A stretch of DNA of 12,603 bases from the NCBI GenBank assembly GCA_043772905.1, contig JAYVFS010000139.1, forward strand, positions 1-12,603, written 5' to 3'. Shown here one piece after another: positions 1 to 5,457 of the stretch. The notes beneath the pieces are model-generated. The model was not told where the DNA came from. It worked only from the letters and a program-made list of their open reading frames with translations, and ran no database searches. Every line of letters begins with the position of its first letter. The first letter of the stretch is position 1. This DNA comes from JAAFJT01 sp043772905 (lineage in GTDB: Bacteria; Bacteroidota; Bacteroidia; Chitinophagales; Saprospiraceae). The position numbers were made by a program, and so were the translations under genes.

Positions 1-73
1 TTAAATCATAAATTTATGCTCTTTTATTTCTCTTTTTAACCGTTTTGCCTAATATTTTACCTATATTATTATC

Positions 74-673
74 TTATTTAATGCAAAAGTTGAGTATAAT
101 ATTAGAGATTGTTGGGCTAGAAGGAGCACCTTGTGGTAATGTTCCATTTAAGCAGCATAATTGAGTTAAAATAGATGATACTTGTTTATTGTAACCAATC
201 GTTTTAAACATAATATATACATGGCGTTCAGTAATATTTCCAAAAAAATCTTTAATATCAAGATTTAAAACCTTTTTTTGCTTTTTATGAAAACGTGCAT
301 TATCCTTAATTGATAATCCATTAACATATGCTTTAGCAGTAGGGCTGATTTTTATGTTTAATAAGATTTCGTCAAGTAACCATCTTTGGATTTCTTTTAA
401 CGTAGGCAATGGTTCATTGATAATACGTTGACCTCCTGTTTTTTTAGGAATACTAAATTCTCTATAAAATAATTCTTGACAATTAGATATTTTAAGTAAC
501 AGATCATATTCATACCCTAATAATTTGGCTAAATGTTGTTGTTCATAGATTATTGGTACATTTTTCTTAAACAGTGGCTCCGCATATTTTAGCAGTTTTT
601 CAATTGTTTCATCAGGGTAGCCAATTGAACTTCCAACTTCTTTGTATTGCTTTTTGTATTCTTGCCAATTCAT
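74..673 (-). pseudogene. Retron-type reverse transcriptase, truncated after motif B
   Basis: In a retron this enzyme reverse-transcribes part of the adjacent ncRNA into msDNA. The 199-codon frame shows the N-terminal half of a retron RT: the RT1 region FSIPKKTGGQRIINEP (residues 73-88), an RT2-like NGLSIKDNARFH (118-129), motif A NLDIKDFF with the first catalytic Asp at D139, and motif B LPQGAPSSPTISN (179-191). It then ends at a TAA. The YxDD box (motif C), the rest of the palm and the thumb are missing. Retron RTs usually have about 300 or more residues. Past the stop, the same frame gives 19 codons with no recognisable RT content and then another stop. The start ATG follows the ncRNA by about 10 bases. 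As it stands the protein cannot be catalytic. The missing half could lie left of the window or come from another locus. The RT identity is secure; calling it a pseudogene is an inference. Confidence 0.85.
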
Positions 674-717
674 AAAAAAATGGTTGAGTGGAATATTTTT
701 TTACTTCAAAATTATCT

Positions 718-740
718 ACCTTTTGGCTCTGCCAAAAGGT
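718..740 (-). repeat. msd distal hairpin
   Basis: A perfect inverted repeat (ACCTTTTGGC and its complement, 3-nt loop) lies near the a2 end of the retron ncRNA. It would be the first part reverse-transcribed and so forms the 5' hairpin of the msDNA. A flanking T-A pair extends it by one base pair. Confidence 0.7.
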
Positions 741-759
741 ATCGGAGCGCAGCGGAGAT

Positions 760-814
760 GCGGTTCAACTATCAGAAGAACCTGCTCCTGCGGTTCTTCT
801 GATAGTTGAACCGC
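760..814 (-). repeat. msd main hairpin (23-bp perfect stem)
   Basis: Positions 760-782 and 792-814 are perfect reverse complements around a 9-nt loop (783-791). This is the dominant structure of the retron ncRNA and the expected long stem of the msDNA. No mismatches are seen, so the structure has not decayed even though the RT gene is broken. Confidence 0.8.
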
Positions 815-896
815 TGGCTTGTAAGTAAGAAATTCTAAGATTGGCGACTCGCCAATCACTACGCTTTCGCGTATAAGGCTAAAAATTTATTCACAC

Positions 897-1214
897 TCAA
901 CCTTTATTTTTTACGATGGGTAAATATATTTCAAACTTATTACTTTTTTCAATTTTATACTGTAATAAAGGTGAAATATATCTTGAAACACCTTTTCGAT
1001 TTAATTCAGTATTTAGTTCGTCTAAGTATTGCTTTCCCAAAGATGTAAGTTTTAGACCACCTTTAATAAAATCTACATATTTTTTTTTCCGCAGGATTCC
1101 AAGAAATTTGGCTATCTGTGCAAAGTCATAACCCAATGCCTCAAGAAAACTCGTATTGCCATTTGAATTAATCAATTGCAAGACCAATATTATATGTTCT
1201 TTATTTTCAATCAT
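897..1214 (-). CDS. Small winged-helix retron accessory protein
   Basis: This is a 105-residue protein with a winged helix-turn-helix pattern. Helices span about residues 5-42 (with the run YDFAQIAKFLGILRKKKYV), and a wing-like turn GGLKLTSLG falls at 52-60, followed by a helix KQYLDEL. The C-terminal part (75-105) is short, basic and beta-like. Its ATG overlaps the stop of the upstream phosphoribosyltransferase gene (ATGA, 1214-1211), so the two are translationally coupled. Its own stop codon (899-897) lies inside the a1 repeat of the retron ncRNA. A DNA-binding or ncRNA/msDNA-sensing role within the retron is inferred from context; published retrons include types in which a winged-helix protein accompanies a second effector. 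No enzymatic motif is visible. Confidence 0.75.
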   Translation of the reverse strand: MIENKEHIILVLQLINSNGNTSFLEALGYDFAQIAKFLGILRKKKYVDFIKGGLKLTSLGKQYLDELNTELNRKGVSRYISPLLQYKIEKSNKFEIYLPIVKNKG

Positions 1215-2035
1215 CTTGGAAAAGGAGGATTATACTTCGATTTATAATCATACCAAAAAATTGGGAATGTATTATTTGGAGTTCGCTCCATACATACTAA
1301 ACCTTCAGATTGTTTATATCCTAATCTATATTCTGGTTTTAATTTTTTCATTCTGTCTTCAACATTTTTCATCACGTTGAGTTTATTTTTTTTTTCTACG
1401 TCAAAATATTTATCTGAAATACCTCTACCAATAACGATAGAATAAAATACATTGAAACCTAGTTTAGTCAAATAATCTAGTCCATTTTGTTGAATAACAA
1501 TACTAAATATTCCTATTTTATTTTTCTCTAAATGAGGGTGTAATTTCATTAAATATTCTATCGCTTCAACCGAAGTGTCTCCTGTTCCAATAAAATCATC
1601 AACTAAAATAACCATTTGATTATCTCTTAACAGAGGTAAAATTTCTGTTTTATCCAAGACAGATAAACTTACGTTTTTTAGTCCTGGAACTTTATATTTT
1701 ACTGTTGTACCCTTAAATTTATATAATATAACATGAGCACTTTTATTTTTTTCTTTATCTCTTTCAGATATTAAAGGTAAAACAAATAAAGTCTGTAATT
1801 TAGAGTTCTGTTCTAAAAAGCGGTTTAAAATCTTTATAATCTCATTATTATATTTATCGCCGTCGATATGAATAAAATCTTCTAAAAGCTCAATCATTAA
1901 ATCAACTTCTTCTTTCTCTAAACGAAGTAGCATATTACAAAAAAGTTTGAATTTACTAGTCTCCAATTCTTCATCGAGCTCCCAGTTCTTTTTTTCAAAA
2001 ATTTCAAAAACTCTTCCAATAGTCTCAAATTCCAT
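1211..2035 (-). CDS. Phosphoribosyltransferase-domain protein, probable retron effector
   Basis: This 274-residue protein carries the PRPP-binding loop of type I phosphoribosyltransferases, VILVDDFIGTGDT (residues 142-154). Adjacent acidic residues and the following T-S-V-E-A-I-E helix fit that fold. The N-terminal ~75 residues are helical and resemble no known domain to me. The core runs from about residue 80 to 215, and the C-terminal tail is basic. It is the first gene of the retron operon and overlaps the winged-helix gene by 4 bases. The likely job is a toxic effector acting on a nucleotide or nucleobase substrate, held in check by RT-msDNA. From memory, a recognised retron type pairs a PRTase with a winged-helix protein. 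The substrate cannot be read from sequence. The base composition is clearly more AT-rich than that of the catabolic genes, which suggests transfer. A housekeeping purine PRTase is unlikely given the extra N-terminal region and the neighbours. Confidence 0.8.
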   Translation of the reverse strand: MEFETIGRVFEIFEKKNWELDEELETSKFKLFCNMLLRLEKEEVDLMIELLEDFIHIDGDKYNNEIIKILNRFLEQNSKLQTLFVLPLISERDKEKNKSAHVILYKFKGTTVKYKVPGLKNVSLSVLDKTEILPLLRDNQMVILVDDFIGTGDTSVEAIEYLMKLHPHLEKNKIGIFSIVIQQNGLDYLTKLGFNVFYSIVIGRGISDKYFDVEKKNKLNVMKNVEDRMKKLKPEYRLGYKQSEGLVCMERTPNNTFPIFWYDYKSKYNPPFPR

Positions 2036-2106
2036 ATATAAAATATTTTTTTGACAAATGTTCTATCTTATTCAAATTCCTATAGTTTGAGTTTTCAGTG
2101 ACTATC

Positions 2107-2114
2107 CAAAATTA
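2107..2114 (-). promoter_or_regulatory. Possible -7 box for the retron operon
   Basis: TAATTTTG matches the Bacteroidota -7 consensus TAnnTTTG in the 132-bp gap between preT and the PRTase gene, about 70 bases upstream of the PRTase start. A second match, TATTTTTG, lies a few bases further upstream. No good -33 TTTG is seen at the right distance, so this is weak. Confidence 0.3.
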
Positions 2115-2167
2115 ATAAACACAAAAATACATTTTTTTAAAAAATTGGACAGCATTTCCAGGAAAAA

Positions 2168-3520
2168 CTAATGTTCAGTTTTAAGACATAGATATTGCAT
2201 AATTCCTGCAGCTCCTACTTTACCTGCTTGTACAGCATCAACCACTTCCTTTCCACCATTCACCGCATCACCACCTGCAAAAACACCTTTGAGATTTGTC
2301 CCCCCCTCAGTATCAACAACGATTTTACCATATTTATGTCCTAAATGAGCATCATTAACAAGGCTCTCAAACGGCATTTGCCCAGCCGCTTTTATGACCA
2401 TATCCACTTCTAAACTGAACGTTTCGCCAGTTGCAATAGGCGCACGACGACCACTGGCATCAGGTTCGCCCAATTTCATTTTTTCACAAACCAATTCCGT
2501 TACTTTACCAAGATTTCCTTTCAATTCTTTTGGAGTCGCTAAAAACACAAACTGAACGCCGTCGAGTCGTGCGATATCTACTTCAACATCTGTACACGGT
2601 TTTTCAGATTCCGTTCTTCTATAAACAATCGTCACTTCCGATGCACCGAGTCGTTTCGCTTGGGTCGCCGCATCTATAGCCGTCATACCTAAGCCGATAA
2701 CCGCTACTTTATCACCAACAGCAACGGTTGAAAGCGGTTTTGTGCGGATATTGTATATAAATTCAAGCGCATTTTCAACGCCAGCCAAATTTTCACCTTC
2801 TATACTGAGGGGTCTCGCCAAGCCAACACCGATGCCTAAAAAGACCGCATCGAAGTTGTGTTGTAGCTCATTGAGGAATACATCACGCCCTAATTCCTGA
2901 CCATATTCAATCGAAATGCCGCCAATAGATGTGATAAAATCCACTTCTGCTTCGCAAAATTCAGGAGTCACTTTGTAGCCCGCCACGCCATAAGTCATCA
3001 AGCCACCGCCTTTTTGTTCCTTTTCATAAATAACGACTTCAATGCCTTGACGTGCCAACGTATGAGCGCAAGCCAAACCTGCCGGACCTGCGCCAATGAC
3101 CGCTACACGCCGATTTACTGAGGGGGGGCTTTTGTACAATTGCCAATGTTCAGCAATCGCTTTTTCAGTCGAATAACGTTGTAAGCGAGCGATTTCAATG
3201 GGTTTTTCACCCATTAAATTATAAACACAAGCACCCTCGCACAGTTTTTCAACAGGACATACGCGGCTGCATCCTGCACCTAAAATATTGGAATCAAATA
3301 TCGTTTTGGCAGAACCTTTGACATTGTCCGTTGTGATTTGACGAATGAACATCGGTACATCTATCGAAGTCGGGCAAGACTTCATGCACGGTGCATCGTA
3401 GCAAAATATGCAGCGATTGGCTTCTACAACGGCAGCGTCGAGCGTGGCAAAAGGAGGGTGAATGTCGGCGAAGTTTGCCGCATATTCGGCTTCTGTAAGG
3501 CGATTGTTTTGAATAGGCAT
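2168..3520 (-). CDS. preT: NAD-dependent dihydropyrimidine dehydrogenase, PreT-type flavin subunit
   Basis: PreT with PreA forms the bacterial dihydropyrimidine dehydrogenase, which interconverts uracil/thymine and their 5,6-dihydro forms using NAD(H). PreT is the FAD- and NAD(H)-binding, electron-transferring subunit. Counting from the ATG at 3520 gives 450 residues. An N-terminal cysteine-rich Fe-S domain holds CIFCYDAPCMKSCP and GCSRVCPVEKLCEGAC. It is followed by the FAD loop GAGPAGLACAHTLARQG, a second dinucleotide fold AVIGLGMTAIDAA, and the C-terminal FAD signature GVFAGGDAVNGG. An in-frame GTG at 3553 would add 11 residues, but it lies inside a long inverted repeat. The ATG at 3520 is preferred because homologous N-termini start near the N-R-L-T-E-A-E-Y-A-A-N-F stretch. 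PreA, normally adjacent, is not present; the retron follows instead. Related glutamate synthase small subunits share this architecture, but the nitrilase and dihydropyrimidinase neighbours favour PreT. Confidence 0.88.
   Translation of the reverse strand: MPIQNNRLTEAEYAANFADIHPPFATLDAAVVEANRCIFCYDAPCMKSCPTSIDVPMFIRQITTDNVKGSAKTIFDSNILGAGCSRVCPVEKLCEGACVYNLMGEKPIEIARLQRYSTEKAIAEHWQLYKSPPSVNRRVAVIGAGPAGLACAHTLARQGIEVVIYEKEQKGGGLMTYGVAGYKVTPEFCEAEVDFITSIGGISIEYGQELGRDVFLNELQHNFDAVFLGIGVGLARPLSIEGENLAGVENALEFIYNIRTKPLSTVAVGDKVAVIGLGMTAIDAATQAKRLGASEVTIVYRRTESEKPCTDVEVDIARLDGVQFVFLATPKELKGNLGKVTELVCEKMKLGEPDASGRRAPIATGETFSLEVDMVIKAAGQMPFESLVNDAHLGHKYGKIVVDTEGGTNLKGVFAGGDAVNGGKEVVDAVQAGKVGAAGIMQYLCLKTEH
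2302..2313 (-). repeat. Iterated motif copy 1, ATACTGAGGGGG
   Basis: An exact copy inside preT with a 7-G run. It is read as Thr-Glu-Gly-Gly in the loop just before GVFAGGD, a position where variation is tolerated in this family. Confidence 0.8.
2802..2812 (+). repeat. Iterated motif, one G short (ATACTGAGGGG)
   Basis: Eleven of twelve consensus bases, lying antisense within preT where the gene reads Pro-Leu-Ser-Ile. It is counted as a degenerate copy because the G run is only four. Confidence 0.5.
3116..3126 (+). repeat. Iterated motif copy 2, TACTGAGGGGG
   Basis: An antisense copy inside preT with a 7-G run (3122-3128). The gene reads Pro-Pro-Ser-Val there, in the linker between the Fe-S domain and the FAD-binding loop. 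Confidence 0.75.
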
Positions 3521-3540
3521 CTTTAATGTTTTTATATCAG

Positions 3541-3617
3541 ACACGAATTTCACAAATTACACGAATTTAGTTCCTTTCAGGATGACAAAAAATTCGTGTA
3601 ATTTGTGAAATTCGTGT
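3541..3617. repeat. 28-bp-arm perfect inverted repeat upstream of preT
   Basis: Arms at 3541-3568 and 3590-3617 are perfect reverse complements around a 21-nt loop. Each arm also contains a direct repeat of ACACGAATTT separated by 8 bases. It fills most of the 129-bp gap between the nitrilase stop and the preT ATG. Transcribed in either direction it would form a very stable hairpin. No T-run follows, so it is not a classic terminator. It could be a REP-like palindromic repeat, an mRNA-stability element or an attenuator of preT. Confidence 0.85.
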
Positions 3618-3649
3618 CGGCGAAGTAATGACCATTTATTTGAAATCTA

Positions 3650-4516
3650 CTACAATTCGACTAGTTTTCCATACGTTTCAGGTCGTCTATCTCTGAAAAA
3701 CTGCCAGACATTGCGGACTTGGTCAATCATTTCTAAGTCAAATTCAGAGACCAATAACTCGTCATTGTCCTCTGATGCTTGTGCGAAAATCTCTCCACGT
3801 GGATTGACAAAATACGATGAACCATAAAATTTGCCCACATTCCACGGTGCTTCTGTGCCGACTCGATTGATGCAACCCATAAAATAACCGTTGGCAGCAG
3901 CATGAGCAGGTTGTTCAAGTTTCCACAAATATTGCGAAAGTCCGGCGACTGTTGCAGATGGATTATAGACGATTTCAGCCCCATTTAAGCCTAAAATCCT
4001 TGCACCATCGGGAAAATGACGGTCATAACAGATGTAAACACCGATTTTACAATACTTGGTTTGGAAAACTGGATAGCCCAAATTGCCAGGTTTGAAGAAG
4101 AATTTTTCGTAAAAACCAGAAGTTTGAGGAATGTGGTTTTTGCGATACTTGCCCAAAATCGTTCCGTCGGCATCAATCACAACAGCTGTATTGTAGAGGA
4201 CACCCGATTGCTCTCTTTCATAGATTGGAACGATGATGACCATGCTGTATTTTTTGGCGAGTTCCTGCATCAAATCAGTTGTCGCATTTGGAATCGGTTG
4301 AGCTGAAGCATACCATTTAGGGTCTTGTCCGGGGCAGAAATAAGGGGTATTAAAAATCTCTTGCAAACACAAAATTTGCACACCTTGCCGCCCCGCTTCT
4401 TCGATGTATGGAATATGTTTATCGAGCATGGCTTGCATGATTTCTTCGATGGTTCCTTCGCCTTCGGTTTTAGGTAGGCTCATTTGGATTAAGCCGCTTT
4501 TGATGATTCTTGGCAT
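3650..4516 (-). CDS. Beta-ureidopropionase-like carbon-nitrogen hydrolase (nitrilase superfamily)
   Basis: A nitrilase-superfamily amidohydrolase of 288 residues. It is expected to hydrolyse N-carbamoyl-beta-alanine (from uracil) or N-carbamoyl-beta-aminoisobutyrate (from thymine) to the beta-amino acid, CO2 and ammonia in the cytoplasm. The catalytic triad is visible as E53 (CLQEIFN), K126 (GKYRKNHIP) and C163 (GVYICYDRHFPDGAR). The motif N-P-S-A-T followed by W-x-x-E-Q-P-A-H-A-A-A-N-G is typical of the beta-ureidopropionase/N-carbamoylputrescine branch. The role is fixed by neighbours: dihydropyrimidinase upstream and PreT downstream. N-carbamoyl-D-amino acid hydrolase or N-carbamoylputrescine amidase are the alternatives by sequence alone. 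It is separated from the preceding toxin-immunity cassette by a terminator-like hairpin, and I see no clear promoter in the 81-bp gap, so its transcription source is unclear. Confidence 0.9.
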   Translation of the reverse strand: MPRIIKSGLIQMSLPKTEGEGTIEEIMQAMLDKHIPYIEEAGRQGVQILCLQEIFNTPYFCPGQDPKWYASAQPIPNATTDLMQELAKKYSMVIIVPIYEREQSGVLYNTAVVIDADGTILGKYRKNHIPQTSGFYEKFFFKPGNLGYPVFQTKYCKIGVYICYDRHFPDGARILGLNGAEIVYNPSATVAGLSQYLWKLEQPAHAAANGYFMGCINRVGTEAPWNVGKFYGSSYFVNPRGEIFAQASEDNDELLVSEFDLEMIDQVRNVWQFFRDRRPETYGKLVEL

Positions 4517-4548
4517 GTTTATAAATTTTTGTTTTTAAAATAAAAATG

Positions 4549-4577
4549 AAAGCCAATGTTTTTTGAGCATTGGCTTT
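4549..4577 (-). terminator. Terminator after the toxin-immunity cassette
   Basis: AAAGCCAATG (4549-4558) pairs perfectly with CATTGGCTTT (4568-4577) around a 9-nt loop. In the minus direction it is followed by a T-rich tail, and it lies about 20 bases beyond the immunity-like gene's stop. The plus strand also has a T run, so it could act both ways. Confidence 0.65.
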
Positions 4578-4597
4578 TTTATGAAATAGTAGCAGTT

Positions 4598-4996
4598 TTA
4601 ATCATGTATCAAATCAAATGAGGCTGGTTTAAGACCATAAATTGGATGATTAGGTATTGTTTTTATAAAATCATTCAAAGTTTCATAGATTTTAGCTGTT
4701 ATTGTGCTGTAATAACTGACTAAACAATACGAACTCATTTCTTTTAGAAGGCTTTCCCAAATATGAATCCCAGCCGTTTCGAAGGCTTCTGTATCTGAAT
4801 CATTCAAAAAACCAGAATTTGGTGGATAATCCTCATCAAAAGTAGATTCATAGTTATCCGCCCACAATTGAATATCATTTTTTAAGCTTTCACTAATTGC
4901 TAATTCTGCGATATCAAGGTTTTTAACGAGATTTATACCATCGTAAAGCCAAAGCGGGCTACATCCATATTCAGGCATAATTTTTATTTTTTTCAT
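4598..4996 (-). CDS. Probable immunity protein of the toxin-immunity pair
   Basis: A 132-residue acidic protein starting MKKIKIMPEYGCSPLWLYD. The pattern P-E-Y-G-C-S-P-L-W near the N-terminus, then an L-x-x-W-A-D-x-Y helix, a P-x-S-G-F turn and a G-x-x-x-W-E-x-L-L-K-E-M helix, resembles a widespread small hypothetical family found beside polymorphic-toxin genes; I cannot name a Pfam entry with certainty. It starts 11 bases after the stop of the nuclease-like gene and is followed directly by a hairpin terminator, the usual toxin-then-immunity order. High acidity and small size fit a protein that masks a basic nuclease. It could equally be an unrelated cargo gene. It has no membrane segment and no signal peptide. 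Confidence 0.6.
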   Translation of the reverse strand: MKKIKIMPEYGCSPLWLYDGINLVKNLDIAELAISESLKNDIQLWADNYESTFDEDYPPNSGFLNDSDTEAFETAGIHIWESLLKEMSSYCLVSYYSTITAKIYETLNDFIKTIPNHPIYGLKPASFDLIHD

Positions 4997-5007
4997 GACT
5001 ATTTATT

Positions 5008-5388
5008 TTAAAATGAACTTGGATTAGCACCAACGATAAATCCATTGCTGCTAATAGTTATAGCAATATTCTTTTTCTCGTCATTATAAGTAATTTGAAA
5101 AATCTCTCTTGTCAATTTTGTCCCTTGATGTCCAAGAGTTATTCCTTTTGTTGCAGCTTCAAAAATAACATGAGAAATATCTTCGATTTTTACACCTATT
5201 CGTTCAAAATCTTCTGCATGTCTGTCAATAATATGTGTTAATCCTGCTTTTTCATTACCTTTTTCAAGAAAGATTAATTTCCCATTTGTATTGTAGCCAA
5301 TTTCTAAGATGTTTTCAGGATCACATTTGATTCCTATTGCTTGTAGTTCGGCTATTAAAATAGCTTTATTGGTTTCTTGTTTTCTCAT
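5008..5388 (-). CDS. Orphan nuclease-type toxin domain (Barnase/EndoU/ColicinE5-RelE-like)
   Basis: A 126-residue protein that looks like a stand-alone toxin C-terminal domain. The segment GLTHIIDRHAEDFERIG (residues 49-65) contains the H-I-x-x-R-H pattern found in the phage Barnase-EndoU-ColicinE5/D-RelE-like nucleases. The C-terminal strands ...NIAITISSNGFIVGANPSSF match the usual ending of those domains, where a Ser/Asn-Gly-Phe-Ile-Val strand precedes a short Pro-containing tail. The first ~45 residues form a helix and a beta hairpin. The candidate catalytic residue is H52 or H57, to be confirmed. It begins about 15 bases after a good Bacteroidota promoter and is followed by an immunity-like gene. 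No secretion signal or Rhs/CDI carrier is attached, so it is either an orphan immunity locus copy or a chromosomal toxin-antitoxin-like module. The assignment rests on remembered family patterns. Confidence 0.55.
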   Translation of the reverse strand: MRKQETNKAILIAELQAIGIKCDPENILEIGYNTNGKLIFLEKGNEKAGLTHIIDRHAEDFERIGVKIEDISHVIFEAATKGITLGHQGTKLTREIFQITYNDEKKNIAITISSNGFIVGANPSSF

Positions 5389-5409
5389 CTAACTATTTGG
5401 TAATTTGTT

Positions 5410-5444
5410 CAAAAATAGTGATATTTTTTATGTTTTACAACAAA
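5410..5444 (-). promoter_or_regulatory. Bacteroidota-type promoter of the toxin-immunity cassette
   Basis: TATTTTTG (5417-5410) matches the -7 consensus TAnnTTTG. TTTG and TTG boxes (5444-5441 and 5440-5438) lie upstream; the TTG is 20 nt from the -7 box, close to the known -33/-7 spacing. The gene starts about 20 bases downstream of the -7 box. Confidence 0.55.
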
Positions 5445-5457
5445 TCCAGGGACTTGC

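Larger units (their letters stand above)
684..900 (-). ncRNA. Retron msr-msd non-coding RNA
   Basis: This is the RNA template and primer of the retron, immediately upstream of the RT and on the same strand. Terminal inverted repeats are visible. a1 (900-881) reads TTGAGTGTGAATAAATTTTT. a2 (702-684) ends in TATTCCACTCAA and pairs with it as 7 + 5 + 5 base pairs broken by small internal loops. Just after a1 comes TTAGC, the context in which known retrons place the branching guanosine, predicted at position 879. The msr part has two short hairpins: a TACGC/GCGTA stem with a GAAA tetraloop (873-860) and an 8-bp GATTGGCG stem (857-839). The msd part has a perfect 23-bp stem with a 9-nt loop (814-760), then a GC-rich stretch (759-741) and a 10-11 bp stem ACCTTTTGGC with a 3-nt loop (740-718). 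The a1 end overlaps the stop codon of the winged-helix gene, so the RNA is probably cut from the operon transcript. The exact ends are inferred. Confidence 0.85.

Noticed and set aside
1..73. C-terminal part of the reverse transcriptase continuing after the stop
   Set aside because: The in-frame 19 codons and the other two minus-strand frames show no YxDD or thumb sequence and contain further stops.
718..814. Series of hairpins read as a transcription terminator or a small CRISPR-like array
   Set aside because: There is no T tract after the stems and no repeat-spacer pattern; the a1/a2 ends and the neighbouring RT identify a retron ncRNA.
3521..3553. GTG start adding 11 residues to PreT
   Set aside because: It overlaps the arm of a long inverted repeat, and the ATG at 3520 fits the family N-terminus better. 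It is not excluded.
4016..4306. Plus-strand open frame of 96 codons inside the nitrilase gene
   Set aside because: It is the antisense shadow of a gene with a full catalytic triad; the translation has no recognisable features. The same holds for 916-1131, 1156-1380, 5615-5800, 6295-6519, 8143-8358 and 11726-12079.
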